Assembly (NCBI GenBank): GCA_017620615.1
Contig: JAGAUW010000014.1
Coordinates: 1 to 64,000, forward strand
DNA length: 64,000 nucleotides
Direction: 5' to 3'
Origin: Clostridia bacterium
GTDB lineage: Bacteria; Bacillota; Clostridia; Monoglobales; Monoglobaceae
The translations under genes were made by a program, and so were the position numbers. The notes beneath the pieces are model-generated. The model did no database searches, had not been told where the DNA came from, and saw nothing but the letters and a program-made list of their open reading frames with translations. Position 1 is the first letter of the stretch. Each line of letters starts with the position of its first letter. This document shows positions 45,803 to 54,669 of this stretch, in pieces.

Positions 45803-47728
45803 TTATTCAAGGCTGCTCCATTCGTCGTAATATTCATTGAGTTTTGTTCGAAGTTCCCCGGCCTCGGAGCATTTTTCTGCCATAAGCTTGTAATCAGAAA
45901 AAACCTCTTCCTGGGTCATTTCGGTTTCAAGCTCCGAAAGTCGTTCTTCTGTTTTTTCTATCAAATTTTCAAGCTCTTTTATGCGGTTTTTCCTTTGAGC
46001 TTCAATGCGGCGTTGTTCCTTTGAACGATAGCTTTGCTCTTTTTTATCTTTTGCCATATCTTTTGCCTTTTCTGCTGCGTTAAGCCTTTCTTCCTCCGCC
46101 GCCTGCTGTGCCTCACGCTGAGTCACTTCAAGGTAATAATCATATTTTCCGTTATATATGCGAAGTCCGTCTTCCTTGAGTTCTGCAATTTTGTCAGGAA
46201 CCTTGTTCAAAAGATAACGGTCGTGGGATACAAATATAAGGGTTCCTCCATACTCTGAAAGTGCCGCTTCAAGCACCTCTTTTGACGCAAGGTCAAGATG
46301 GTTTGTGGGCTCGTCAAGGATAATTACATTTGATTTTTCAAGCATAATTATACAAAAAGCAAGCTTGGCACGTTCTCCGCCGCTGATAATTTTTACGGGC
46401 TTAAAAACATCCTCTTTGGTAAGCAACACATTTCCAAGCACTCTTCGTATCTCCGCCTCAGGAGTTTGCGGGAATCTGTCCCAAAGCTCGTCCAGTGCAA
46501 TTTTTTCCTGATTTAAATTCAGATTTTCCTGTTCGTAATAGCTTATGGATACATTCTTTCCCCACTCAACGTTTCCTTTTGAGTGAGGGATTATTCCCTG
46601 AACAATCTTGAGAAACGAGGATTTTCCCACGCCATTTGAGCCGATAATAGCGATTTTTTCGTGCTTTTTTACCTGAAAATTCACATCCCTGCAAAGAAGC
46701 TTTTCTTCTTCGCCAACAGTTATATCAAGGTTTTCTACTGTGAGAACATCCTTATATGGCTCCTTTGTATGCTCAAATTTAAGTCGCATTGGCTTTAAAT
46801 TCCCGTCAGGTTTTTCAAGTATTTCCATATTCTCCAAGGTTTTAAGCCTTGACTTGGCACTTTGGGATGTGGACGCCCTTGCAATATTTTTGTCTACATA
46901 AGTCTGAAGTGATGCAATCTGCATCTGCTGAATTTCGTATTCCTTTTCTTCACGGATTCTTCTCTGCTCTTTCTCCACCAGATATTTGGAATAATTCCCC
47001 GCATAAGAATACACCTTGCCCCGTTCCACCTCATAAATGTGAGAAACAGTTTTGTCAAGAAAATATCTGTCATGGGAAACTGTAAGAATTGCACCATTAT
47101 ATGAAATCAAATATTCTTCAAGCCACTTAAGAGTCTTAAAATCAAGGTGGTTTGTAGGTTCGTCAAGAATAAGAAGTTCGGGCTCTTCCAGAAGAAGTCT
47201 TGCAATGGCAAGTCGGGTTTTTTCACCGCCTGAAAGGGTAGAAATCACGGTGTCCAAATCCTTGTCACCGAATCCCATACCCGAAAGTATTGTTTTTATT
47301 TTTACATCCATGTCATAACCGTCACGGCTGTCAAAATAGCTCTGGGCACGGGTGTATTCAGAAGAAATTTGTCTGTATTCTTCGGATTCAGCATTCGAAA
47401 TTTCTGTCATCCTTTTTTCAAGGCGACGCATATTCTCTTCCGCCAAAATGACATCCTCAAAAACCTTACGCATTTCTGAAATTATTGAATTATCCCTTTC
47501 AAGGGCATTGTTTTGTTTGAGATACCCAACCCGAAGTCCCGGCTTTTTCGTAAGCTCTCCACTGTCATAGTCCATTTCCCCCATAATGATTTTGAGGAGC
47601 GTAGATTTTCCTGCACCATTAACGCCAATAAGACCATAACGTCCTTTTTCGTTTATGGTCATTTTTACATTTTTCAGTATCTCATCCTGTCCAAAGCTTT
47701 TGTTTAAAGCCTCAATGGTTATTAGCAT
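45803..47728 (-). CDS. ABC-F family ATPase
   Basis: 641 residues with two ATP-binding cassettes and no membrane domain: Walker A GVNGAGKST and GSNGVGKSS, signatures LSGGEKTRLA and ISGGERAKLA, Walker B LLILDEPTNHLD and VIILDEPTNHLD. A linker between cassettes and a basic C-terminal coiled coil are typical. ABC-F proteins act on the ribosome E site as translation factors or give antibiotic resistance; which type is not decidable here. Confidence 0.94.
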   Translation of the reverse strand: MLITIEALNKSFGQDEILKNVKMTINEKGRYGLIGVNGAGKSTLLKIIMGEMDYDSGELTKKPGLRVGYLKQNNALERDNSIISEMRKVFEDVILAEENMRRLEKRMTEISNAESEEYRQISSEYTRAQSYFDSRDGYDMDVKIKTILSGMGFGDKDLDTVISTLSGGEKTRLAIARLLLEEPELLILDEPTNHLDFKTLKWLEEYLISYNGAILTVSHDRYFLDKTVSHIYEVERGKVYSYAGNYSKYLVEKEQRRIREEKEYEIQQMQIASLQTYVDKNIARASTSQSAKSRLKTLENMEILEKPDGNLKPMRLKFEHTKEPYKDVLTVENLDITVGEEEKLLCRDVNFQVKKHEKIAIIGSNGVGKSSFLKIVQGIIPHSKGNVEWGKNVSISYYEQENLNLNQEKIALDELWDRFPQTPEAEIRRVLGNVLLTKEDVFKPVKIISGGERAKLAFCIIMLEKSNVIILDEPTNHLDLASKEVLEAALSEYGGTLIFVSHDRYLLNKVPDKIAELKEDGLRIYNGKYDYYLEVTQREAQQAAEEERLNAAEKAKDMAKDKKEQSYRSKEQRRIEAQRKNRIKELENLIEKTEERLSELETEMTQEEVFSDYKLMAEKCSEAGELRTKLNEYYDEWSSLE

Positions 47729-47731
47729 TTC

Positions 47732-48127
47732 TTATCTCTCAACCTTTTCTGTCCTGATTTCAATTTTTTCCGCAAAGAAACATCTGATAAGAATAATCCC
47801 AAAGCCAAGTCCCAAAAGTGCGCCAAGGAACGCCGCCCAATCACCGCCAAGCTTTGCCCCCATCACTCCGCCAACAATCAAAAGAGCAGTGAGCAAAAGA
47901 TATCCGATTGCAGAAGATTTAAGGAATGTCTTGTCATCTGTGACAAGCCTCACCTCGTCCCCCACCTTGAAATCATCACCATGTACAATCATAGTCATTT
48001 CTTTGCTGTTTTTGCAAATCCCGCAAGCTGCACAGTTTTCGCCGCAAGCCGAATCACGAATAACAGTGACAACCGCTTTATCTTTTTCTGTTCTTGTTAC
48101 AGTTCCGAATTTTTCCATATATTTCAT
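47732..48127 (-). CDS. RseC/MucC-like membrane protein
   Basis: 131 residues: N-terminal GTVTRTEKDKAVVTVIR then a cysteine cluster CGENCAACGIC, and two transmembrane helices (about 70-90, 98-115), the SoxR-reducing-system/RseC layout. The cysteines may hold an Fe-S cluster or redox site. Its start ATG overlaps the recN TGA (ATGA), a coupled start; a second ATG three codons on is less likely. Confidence 0.87.
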   Translation of the reverse strand: MKYMEKFGTVTRTEKDKAVVTVIRDSACGENCAACGICKNSKEMTMIVHGDDFKVGDEVRLVTDDKTFLKSSAIGYLLLTALLIVGGVMGAKLGGDWAAFLGALLGLGFGIILIRCFFAEKIEIRTEKVER

Positions 48128-49818
48128 ATTCCCTTTTTCTTTTTCGCCATATCAAGCATTTCAAGTGCGCTGCTGCGTGTAAGGTCAGTCACCGAAACGC
48201 CCCCGATTATACGAGCAAGTTCATCTGTTCTTCCCTCATCGTCAAGGCATATAACTTCTGTATGAGTGCTGCTGTCGGTGGAATTTTTCTGAATGAGAAA
48301 ATGGCTGTCTGCCATGCTTGCAATCTGTGCCAGATGGGTGATTGAAAACACCTGTCGTTTTTTTGCGAGGTTAGAAAGCTTTTCGGCTATTCTCTGAGCC
48401 GCTCTGCCGCTGACACCTGTATCAATTTCGTCAAAAATCATGGTGTCCTGAGTCCCCATATCCAAAAGAACTGATTTCACCGCAAGCATAATTCTTGAAA
48501 GCTCACCACCTGATGCAATTTTTGACATTGCCTTTAACTCTTCACCGGGATTGGTTGAGAGCAAAAAACGGACCTTGTCTTTGCCATTTTCGGTATAGGA
48601 AACACCTCTTTCATTTTCGTTATCCAAAATTTCAATGGCAAATCTCACCTTGGGCATATCAAGTTCAAAAAGCTCATTCCTTATCTGCTCTTCAAGGGTT
48701 TCTGCTGTAGCAACTCTCAAAGCTGTAAGGTTTTCTGCCGCGCCTTCCAGTTCTTCTTCTATTGCCGCAAGGTCTCTTTCAATTTCCCCAAGACGCTCGT
48801 CACTTTTTTCAAGTGTCTCCGCTTCCATCCGCGCCTTTTCACAATATTCAAGAATTCCCCCTATGGAATTTCCGTATTTTCGTTTCAAATTGTTTATAGT
48901 ATCAAGACGTTCTTCAATAAAGTCAAGCTCTGCCATACTGAACTCTGTACCCGAGATATATTCATTTACTTCTGACGCAATGTCCTCGGTGTCCGCTATA
49001 ATTCCATCAAGCCGGTTTCCGCAAGTCTCAAGTTTTGGTAAAAATCGGCTTATTTCCGAAATACTTCTCTGCGCCCTTTTCAAAAGGTCATAGGCAGAAG
49101 TCTCCTCACCGCCGTAAAGGGCACCGTATGCAGCCCCCGCGCCCTTTGTTATGCTTTCCATATTGTAAAGATATTCACGGCGCTCCTCAAGGCTTTCATC
49201 TTCCCCTGTTTTCAGCTTTGCACCATCTATTTCATTAATCTGAAACTCAAGAAGCTCCATTCGCCTTGCCTTTTCATCCTTTGAGGCTGAAAGCCTTTCT
49301 TTTTCCTTGGAAAGCTCTTTCATCTTCTTGAAAATCTTTTTATAGCTTTCAAGGCTTTTCTCCACGCCACCAAATTCATCCAAAAGCGCGAGATGCTTCT
49401 TTTCATCAAGCAGCGAATGATTATCGCTCTGACCGTGAATATCAATAAGCATAGCCGAAATCTCACGCACCAGTCCTTGAGGCATAGCAATGCCGTTTAT
49501 GTGACAAAGTGACTTTCCGTCAGCGGTGATTTTGCGGTTTATAAGCACCACTCCGTCATCACATTCAATGCCCATATCCGACATTTTTTCTAAAACTTCT
49601 CTACTCGACACAAAAAAGCAGGCACTCACCACCGCCGCATCGCATCCGCTGCGAAGCAGTTCGTGGCTTGTCCGTCTGCCAAGAGCCATACCGATTGAGT
49701 CGATAAGGATTGACTTACCTGCTCCTGTTTCGCCCGTAAGAACATTAAAGCCGGGAGAAAATTCAATATGAACTTCATCAATAACAGCAACATTTTTTAT
49801 ATGTAATTCCTTAAGCAT
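48124..49818 (-). CDS. recN: DNA repair protein RecN
   Basis: SMC-like ATPase in double-strand-break repair. 564 residues: Walker A GETGAGKSILIDSIGMALG near the start, long coiled coils, and C-terminal signature GGELSRIMLA with Walker B TMIFDEIDTGVSG. Conserved downstream position in the dxs-tlyA-nadK cluster. Confidence 0.96.
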   Translation of the reverse strand: MLKELHIKNVAVIDEVHIEFSPGFNVLTGETGAGKSILIDSIGMALGRRTSHELLRSGCDAAVVSACFFVSSREVLEKMSDMGIECDDGVVLINRKITADGKSLCHINGIAMPQGLVREISAMLIDIHGQSDNHSLLDEKKHLALLDEFGGVEKSLESYKKIFKKMKELSKEKERLSASKDEKARRMELLEFQINEIDGAKLKTGEDESLEERREYLYNMESITKGAGAAYGALYGGEETSAYDLLKRAQRSISEISRFLPKLETCGNRLDGIIADTEDIASEVNEYISGTEFSMAELDFIEERLDTINNLKRKYGNSIGGILEYCEKARMEAETLEKSDERLGEIERDLAAIEEELEGAAENLTALRVATAETLEEQIRNELFELDMPKVRFAIEILDNENERGVSYTENGKDKVRFLLSTNPGEELKAMSKIASGGELSRIMLAVKSVLLDMGTQDTMIFDEIDTGVSGRAAQRIAEKLSNLAKKRQVFSITHLAQIASMADSHFLIQKNSTDSSTHTEVICLDDEGRTDELARIIGGVSVTDLTRSSALEMLDMAKKKKGI

Positions 49819-49845
49819 TTTCTCACAGCCCTTCTTCTTTTATTT

Positions 49846-50697
49846 TTAATCTGAAAGCTTTTGACTGATTACGTCAAAATACTCTCTTGAGTTGACATTT
49901 ATAAGGGGAACACGTTTTTCGCTTCGTACCACCTCTATGTATTCGTCTTTTCCAAGACATTTTGCCAAAATTCCGTCAACCTTGAGGTCAACCTCGCTGC
50001 AATATGACGCATCAAAGCGAACTGCAACACTGAATTCCGGCGGTATCACCATACATCTGGATTTCATAGTATGTGGACAAATCGGAGTCATAATCATACA
50101 GTCAAGAGCCTTGTGCACAATGGGTCCTCCGCAGGACAGTGAATATGCCGTTGAACCCGTGGATGTAGCAATAATAATTCCATCAGCAAGATATCTGCTT
50201 GCCTCAGTGTTGTTTACCTCGGCAGTAAGAGAAATCATTTTTGACTGATCCCCACGGATGATTATATCATTTAAAGCACTAAAGGTTTCCAGAACACATC
50301 CATCCTTTATTACTCTTGCATCAAGCATCATTCTGTTCTCCACAGAAAATTCTCCCTCGAGAATTTTCACCACATTTGAAAGGTCGCCTTTTTCCGCCTG
50401 AGTCAAAAATCCAAGATGCCCAAGATTTATGCCCGCAATAGGTACGCCATTTTCTGCCGCCTGATTGACAATTTTAAGAATTGTGCCGTCACCACCGAGG
50501 GCAATTACCATATCGCATTTTTCAAACATTTCATCACCGCAAACAAATGTCACACCATCTTCTGCACATACCTCAGGTTTGAGTGATTCATCAAGAACAA
50601 TATTCTTATTATATTTTTTAAGGAGCGAAATAACTTCTTTTGTCGCCTCAAGACTCTGGTCTCTGTCCCTATTGACAAAGAGTGCAATATTTTTCAT
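49846..50697 (-). CDS. nadK: NAD kinase
   Basis: Makes NADP from NAD. 283 residues with GGDGT at 68-72, the NLGHLGFL loop, the LNDII motif (ND in place of the more common NE), and STGSTAYSLSCGGP. Between tlyA and recN. In many Firmicutes argR sits between nadK and recN; here the 27-bp gap leaves no room. Confidence 0.95.
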   Translation of the reverse strand: MKNIALFVNRDRDQSLEATKEVISLLKKYNKNIVLDESLKPEVCAEDGVTFVCGDEMFEKCDMVIALGGDGTILKIVNQAAENGVPIAGINLGHLGFLTQAEKGDLSNVVKILEGEFSVENRMMLDARVIKDGCVLETFSALNDIIIRGDQSKMISLTAEVNNTEASRYLADGIIIATSTGSTAYSLSCGGPIVHKALDCMIMTPICPHTMKSRCMVIPPEFSVAVRFDASYCSEVDLKVDGILAKCLGKDEYIEVVRSEKRVPLINVNSREYFDVISQKLSD

Positions 50698-50714
50698 TCA
50701 GCATCCCTCCATTT

Positions 50715-51506
50715 TTAAAGATTGTGCGACTTTTCAACAAGTGCGTCTATATCAAATATTTCACTTTCATCACCGGTCTTTTTTATATACATGAGGTATT
50801 CAATATTTCCCTCAGGACCTTTTATTGGTGAAAAATCAAGTCCTTTCACTGAAAAACCAATTTCCTTCGTGAATTCCAGAACCTTTTCAATAACTTCAAT
50901 ATGTGTGGATTTTTCTCTTACCACACCTTTTTTGCCCACCTTTTCACGACCGGCTTCAAACTGAGGCTTTATGAGACATACCCCACATCCGCCGTCCTTC
51001 AAAAGGTCAAATGCCACTGGCAAAACGGGCTTTAATGATATAAATGAAACATCTACCGAGAAAAAATCCAAAGGCTCTTCGACAAGGCTTTTGTCAATGT
51101 AACGTATATTTGTACGCTCCATATTTACAACTCGCGCGTCTTGTCTCAGTTTCCAGGCCAATTGACCATATCCCACATCGACCGAATATACCTTTTTTGC
51201 ACAATTTTGTAGCATACAATCAGTAAACCCACCCGTTGATGCACCAATGTCCATACACACCGAGTCCGAAAGTGAAATGGGAAAAACCTTCATTGCTTTG
51301 TCAAGCTTAAGTCCACCACGGCTCACAAAGGAAGGTCCCTTGCTTCGTATTTCAATTTTTTCAGTACCTTTTATGGTCTCGCCGGCTTTCATAGCCTTTT
51401 GGTTGTCAATATAGACATCGCCCGCCATAATCATTGCCTGAGCAGCACTTCGACTATTAGCCAGACCTTGTTCCACCATATATACATCAAGCCGTTCTTT
51501 ACTCAA
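50715..51506 (-). CDS. tlyA: TlyA-family rRNA 2'-O-methyltransferase / hemolysin-like protein
   Basis: 263 residues: N-terminal S4 RNA-binding domain (ERLDVYMVEQGLANSRSAAQ) and a Rossmann-type methyltransferase domain with the SAM motif DIGASTGGFTDC. Methylates rRNA riboses in characterised homologues. TTG start chosen at the AAGGTGAT site inside the dxs 3' end; a GTG three codons upstream is possible. Confidence 0.92.
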   Translation of the reverse strand: MSKERLDVYMVEQGLANSRSAAQAMIMAGDVYIDNQKAMKAGETIKGTEKIEIRSKGPSFVSRGGLKLDKAMKVFPISLSDSVCMDIGASTGGFTDCMLQNCAKKVYSVDVGYGQLAWKLRQDARVVNMERTNIRYIDKSLVEEPLDFFSVDVSFISLKPVLPVAFDLLKDGGCGVCLIKPQFEAGREKVGKKGVVREKSTHIEVIEKVLEFTKEIGFSVKGLDFSPIKGPEGNIEYLMYIKKTGDESEIFDIDALVEKSHNL

Positions 51507-53364
51507 TTTTATCACCTTCGCAAAAGCGCATCATTATTTTCTCTGCAATTCCTCTTCCATCAAGACTTGCATCCTTTTTCTGTTCTCCTATGGTTGCACA
51601 CCTTAATAGTTCATCAGAAAACCCAAGTCCAAGTATTTCTTTTCCCAAAATTCTTCTCACGGTATCCGCAAGTCCGCCAATCCCCACATTGTCTTCACAA
51701 GTAACAATAAGCCTTTTGCCGTCCGATAGTTTTTTGAGCATCCCCTCATCAAAGGGCTTTAAAAATCTTGCATTCATAACCGCCGCAGAAATTCCTTTTT
51801 CCTGCAATATTTCAGCAGCGACCATTGCCTCGCTTACTTCGCTTCCAAGTGCCACAATCAGCACATCGCTTCCCGCGCGTTCCAGGATGCCACAGCCGTC
51901 TTTTATTTCATCTGTCAGTTCCCGGTCAATTCCATCACTTCCCCTGGGATAGCGTATTGCAACGGGACAATCACATTCCGAGACCGCAAAGTTAAGCATA
52001 GCACGAAGCTCTGCCCCTGATGCCGGAGCAAGAATTTTCATATTCGGTACATGCGAAAGATATGAAAAATCATATATCCCCTGATGGGTCTCACCGTCAT
52101 TCCCTGTTGCTCCGGCTCTGTCAATAGCAAAAACCGTATGCAAATTCTGGAAAGCAACATCGTGTATAAGCTGGTCATATCCCCTTTGAAGAAAGGTTGA
52201 ATACACCGCAAAAACAGGTATAAGCCCTGACTTTGCCAATGCCGCCGAAAAGGTCACCGCATGACCCTCGGCAATACCCACATCAAAAAATCTGTCAGGA
52301 AATTTCTTTGAAAATTCTGCGAGTCCCGTTCCGTCGGGCATAGCTGCCGTGATACAGACAATTTTGTCGTTATTTTTTGCAAGTTTCGTTATTTCACTGC
52401 CAAACACATCAGAATATGTTTCTTTTGAGGAAACAGCACTTTCACCAGTCTTTGGGTCAAACTTCCCTATGCCATGAAATTTTGCAGGGTCGTTTTCAGA
52501 CGGTGCATAGCCCTTTCCTTTTTGAGTCACAGCATGGACAATCACCGGTCTACCAAAACTTTTTGCATAGTTCATAATGGTAATAAGTTCTTCGAGGTCA
52601 TGACCGTCAACAGGACCAAGATATTCAAGCCCCATATTTTCAAAGAGTTTTTTTTGCAAAAGCAACTTTTTAACAAACCTCTTACTGCTATGAACAAAAT
52701 GCCTGAAAGGTTCACCCACCACAGGGAGTCCTTTCAAAAAGCTGTTTGCCGAAACCTTAGCATTGATATATTTTGATTTACTTGTCATTCGTCTTAAGTA
52801 CTGAGAAAGTCCACCTACATTTTCGGAAATAGACATGCCATTGTCATTTAAAACCACAATAAGGGGAAGTCCGCTGCTTCCTGCATGGTTAAGGGCTTCA
52901 TACGCCATACCACCGGTCAAGGCACCATCCCCGATAACAGCAACTGCACGGGCATTACTTTTTGCCATCGCAAAAGCTGTTGCAAAGCCAAGAGCCGCCG
53001 AAACCGAAGTTGATGAATGCCCTGTATTGAAAGCATCCGTTTCACTCTCTTCGGTTTTTGGGAAGCCGCTTATGCCACCCTTTTGGCGAAGAGAGGAAAA
53101 TTTCTCTTTCCTCCCTGTTATTATTTTGTGGGTATAAGACTGATGGCCTACATCCCAGACAATTTTGTCAGAAGAAAAGTCAAAAACCTTGTGCATAGCA
53201 AGCGTAAGCTCCACAGCGCCAAGGTTTGAAGACAGATGTCCCCCATTTTTAGAAACAGTACTAATCAAAATTCCACGGATTTCTTCCGCAAGAGTTTCGA
53301 GTTCTGCTATATTCAGTTTTTTCAAATCCGCTGACGAATTGACTCCGTCCAATATTTTTTTCAT
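51499..53364 (-). CDS. dxs: 1-deoxy-D-xylulose-5-phosphate synthase
   Basis: Thiamine-diphosphate enzyme opening the methylerythritol-phosphate isoprenoid route. 621 residues with GHSSTSVSAALG, the TPP/Mg motif GDGALTGGMAYEALN and a later GNDGETHQGIYD, all full-length and in order. Isoprenoid partners ispA and xseAB, often upstream, are absent; instead the gene follows the OapA-like membrane protein and the large RNA. Confidence 0.96.
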   Translation of the reverse strand: MKKILDGVNSSADLKKLNIAELETLAEEIRGILISTVSKNGGHLSSNLGAVELTLAMHKVFDFSSDKIVWDVGHQSYTHKIITGRKEKFSSLRQKGGISGFPKTEESETDAFNTGHSSTSVSAALGFATAFAMAKSNARAVAVIGDGALTGGMAYEALNHAGSSGLPLIVVLNDNGMSISENVGGLSQYLRRMTSKSKYINAKVSANSFLKGLPVVGEPFRHFVHSSKRFVKKLLLQKKLFENMGLEYLGPVDGHDLEELITIMNYAKSFGRPVIVHAVTQKGKGYAPSENDPAKFHGIGKFDPKTGESAVSSKETYSDVFGSEITKLAKNNDKIVCITAAMPDGTGLAEFSKKFPDRFFDVGIAEGHAVTFSAALAKSGLIPVFAVYSTFLQRGYDQLIHDVAFQNLHTVFAIDRAGATGNDGETHQGIYDFSYLSHVPNMKILAPASGAELRAMLNFAVSECDCPVAIRYPRGSDGIDRELTDEIKDGCGILERAGSDVLIVALGSEVSEAMVAAEILQEKGISAAVMNARFLKPFDEGMLKKLSDGKRLIVTCEDNVGIGGLADTVRRILGKEILGLGFSDELLRCATIGEQKKDASLDGRGIAEKIMMRFCEGDKIE

Positions 53365-53378
53365 AAGCACACCAATAT

Positions 53379-53963
53379 TTACTTACTCCAGAATTTCAAA
53401 ACAGCTATTGCCCTTGCAGAATTATATACAATAAAACTGCTATATTTGATGGCAACAGTCTTTCCCACGGCCTTTCCGCCCACAGTGAGCGCCGCAACCG
53501 ATGCAGTAATCACAAGACTAAGCAGCACGCTGCTGAGTCCTGGGGAAATTGTTACGATATAGGCAACCACCGCTGCCGCTGCAGAACCACTGATAATGCC
53601 GCAAATATCACCGATTACATCATTGCAAAAGTTTGAAACCTTATCCTTTGACTTGATAAGCAAAATAGCACGGTCGGCATATTTTACACGTTTCGCCGCC
53701 ATAGAATGAAACGGCGCCTCATCTGCGGTAGTGACCGCCATGCCGATTATATCAAACAAAATACCGATGAACACAATAATCAGCAATATGAGAATTGCTA
53801 TCCAAATGTTCACCATCCGCGCGAGTCCGCTGGACAAAATGTTAAAAAAACCTGACAAAACGAACGTAATCACAATAGTTTTTATAACCCAAGCTTTGTC
53901 GGACTTTTTGAACTTTGCAGGTTTAAACTTTACTTTCTGTTTTCGATGTACGTCATCTTTCAA
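53379..53963 (-). CDS. oapA: OLE-associated membrane protein OapA-like
   Basis: 194 residues: basic N-terminus (KVKFKPAKFKKSDKAW), about four transmembrane segments (27-47, 52-80, 118-147, 153-173) and a DxxxD motif, D115-VIG-D119, before GSA-rich helices. TTG start behind GGAGATG. OapA, the membrane protein that binds OLE RNA, is described as always encoded beside ole, small, multi-pass, highly basic and carrying a conserved DxxxD motif, and that cluster also holds dxs, tlyA and recN. Position and features agree; the name rests on recall, not on a search. Confidence 0.84.
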   Translation of the reverse strand: MKDDVHRKQKVKFKPAKFKKSDKAWVIKTIVITFVLSGFFNILSSGLARMVNIWIAILILLIIVFIGILFDIIGMAVTTADEAPFHSMAAKRVKYADRAILLIKSKDKVSNFCNDVIGDICGIISGSAAAAVVAYIVTISPGLSSVLLSLVITASVAALTVGGKAVGKTVAIKYSSFIVYNSARAIAVLKFWSK

Positions 53964-53989
53964 TCAATCTTCATCTCCGTAAAATTTGA

Positions 53990-54610
53990 TAAAAAATTAA
54001 AGGGTAGCATATACAGTAAATTTTGTGTCATAGGTCAGGTTGGCTTTCCCGACGGGTTACCCAATCGTCGCCGAAAGGGAAGTTCCCTTTTAAAACCCGT
54101 CACGCATCGTTACCAAATGCGTTACCTGATTGCCACTGAGTACACACTACAATCCTGTATATGCACCGGACTAAACGTCCAAGACCGGTCTAGGAGTTTT
54201 CCTCGACAATCACAAACGTTTCTTAGCCTCTTTTGCAAACATGGTTTCAAAAAGCAATAACACATCATTCCATGGCCGTGGAATGATGGTCTGAACAATT
54301 ATCCACCATGCCCACTCAAGGCAGGCTACACTGCCCACAGCACCATCTTTGGTACCGCAACGCAGGTTTTAACCTGATACGTATAGCGGCGGGATGTCCC
54401 ATCCGTTACACGGTCACAGGCCTCCGCGGAAAAGGGGTCAACGCCCACATGCCGTTGCGGATCGCCCCTAAACCTTAACTCCCAGCACACACCCACGACT
54501 GGGCGTCGCGAGCACGCACAAGGAACTTCATCGATATGCCCTTCGGCGAATTTTTAGGCCCGCCCTGGGAAACGAAGTGATCGACTAGAATACCGTTACC
54601 CTAACTTCTC
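53990..54610 (-). ncRNA. ole: Large structured RNA, probable OLE RNA
   Basis: About 620 bp with no credible ORF but its own consensus promoter. Termini are complementary (GGGTAACGGTAT near the 5' end, ATATGCTACCC near the 3' end), followed by TTTAATTTTTT as an exit. Internal helices include a perfect 10-bp stem CATCATTCCA/TGGAATGATG (54263-54288) and GACGGGTT/AACCCGTC (54051-54101) enclosing AAGGGAA/TTCCCTT. G+C content is visibly higher than the flanks. Length and the ole-oapA-dxs-tlyA-recN order match OLE RNA, a membrane-associated stress RNA. RNase P, tmRNA and 6S consensus cores are not seen. Confidence 0.85.
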
Positions 54611-54616
54611 ATAATA

Positions 54617-54645
54617 ATTATATATTATTTAAATTATAATGTCAA
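54617..54645 (-). promoter_or_regulatory. Promoter for the OLE-like RNA
   Basis: TTGACA (54640-54645), 17-bp spacer, TATAAT (54617-54622) on the minus strand: full consensus, giving a start near 54610 at the edge of the structured region. Confidence 0.88.
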
Positions 54646-54669
54646 CAATGAATATTTAAACACCTTTCA

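Noticed and set aside
53946-54260. 104-residue plus-strand open frame through the RNA region
   Set aside because: No ribosome site, no recognisable domain, basic low-complexity product; a chance frame in structured RNA sequence.
53990-54610. RNase P RNA, tmRNA, 6S RNA or a 23S fragment as identity for the large RNA
   Set aside because: No RNase P core such as GAGGAAAGUCC, no tag-encoding frame or tRNA-like acceptor ends, and no rRNA landmarks; length and gene context fit OLE better.
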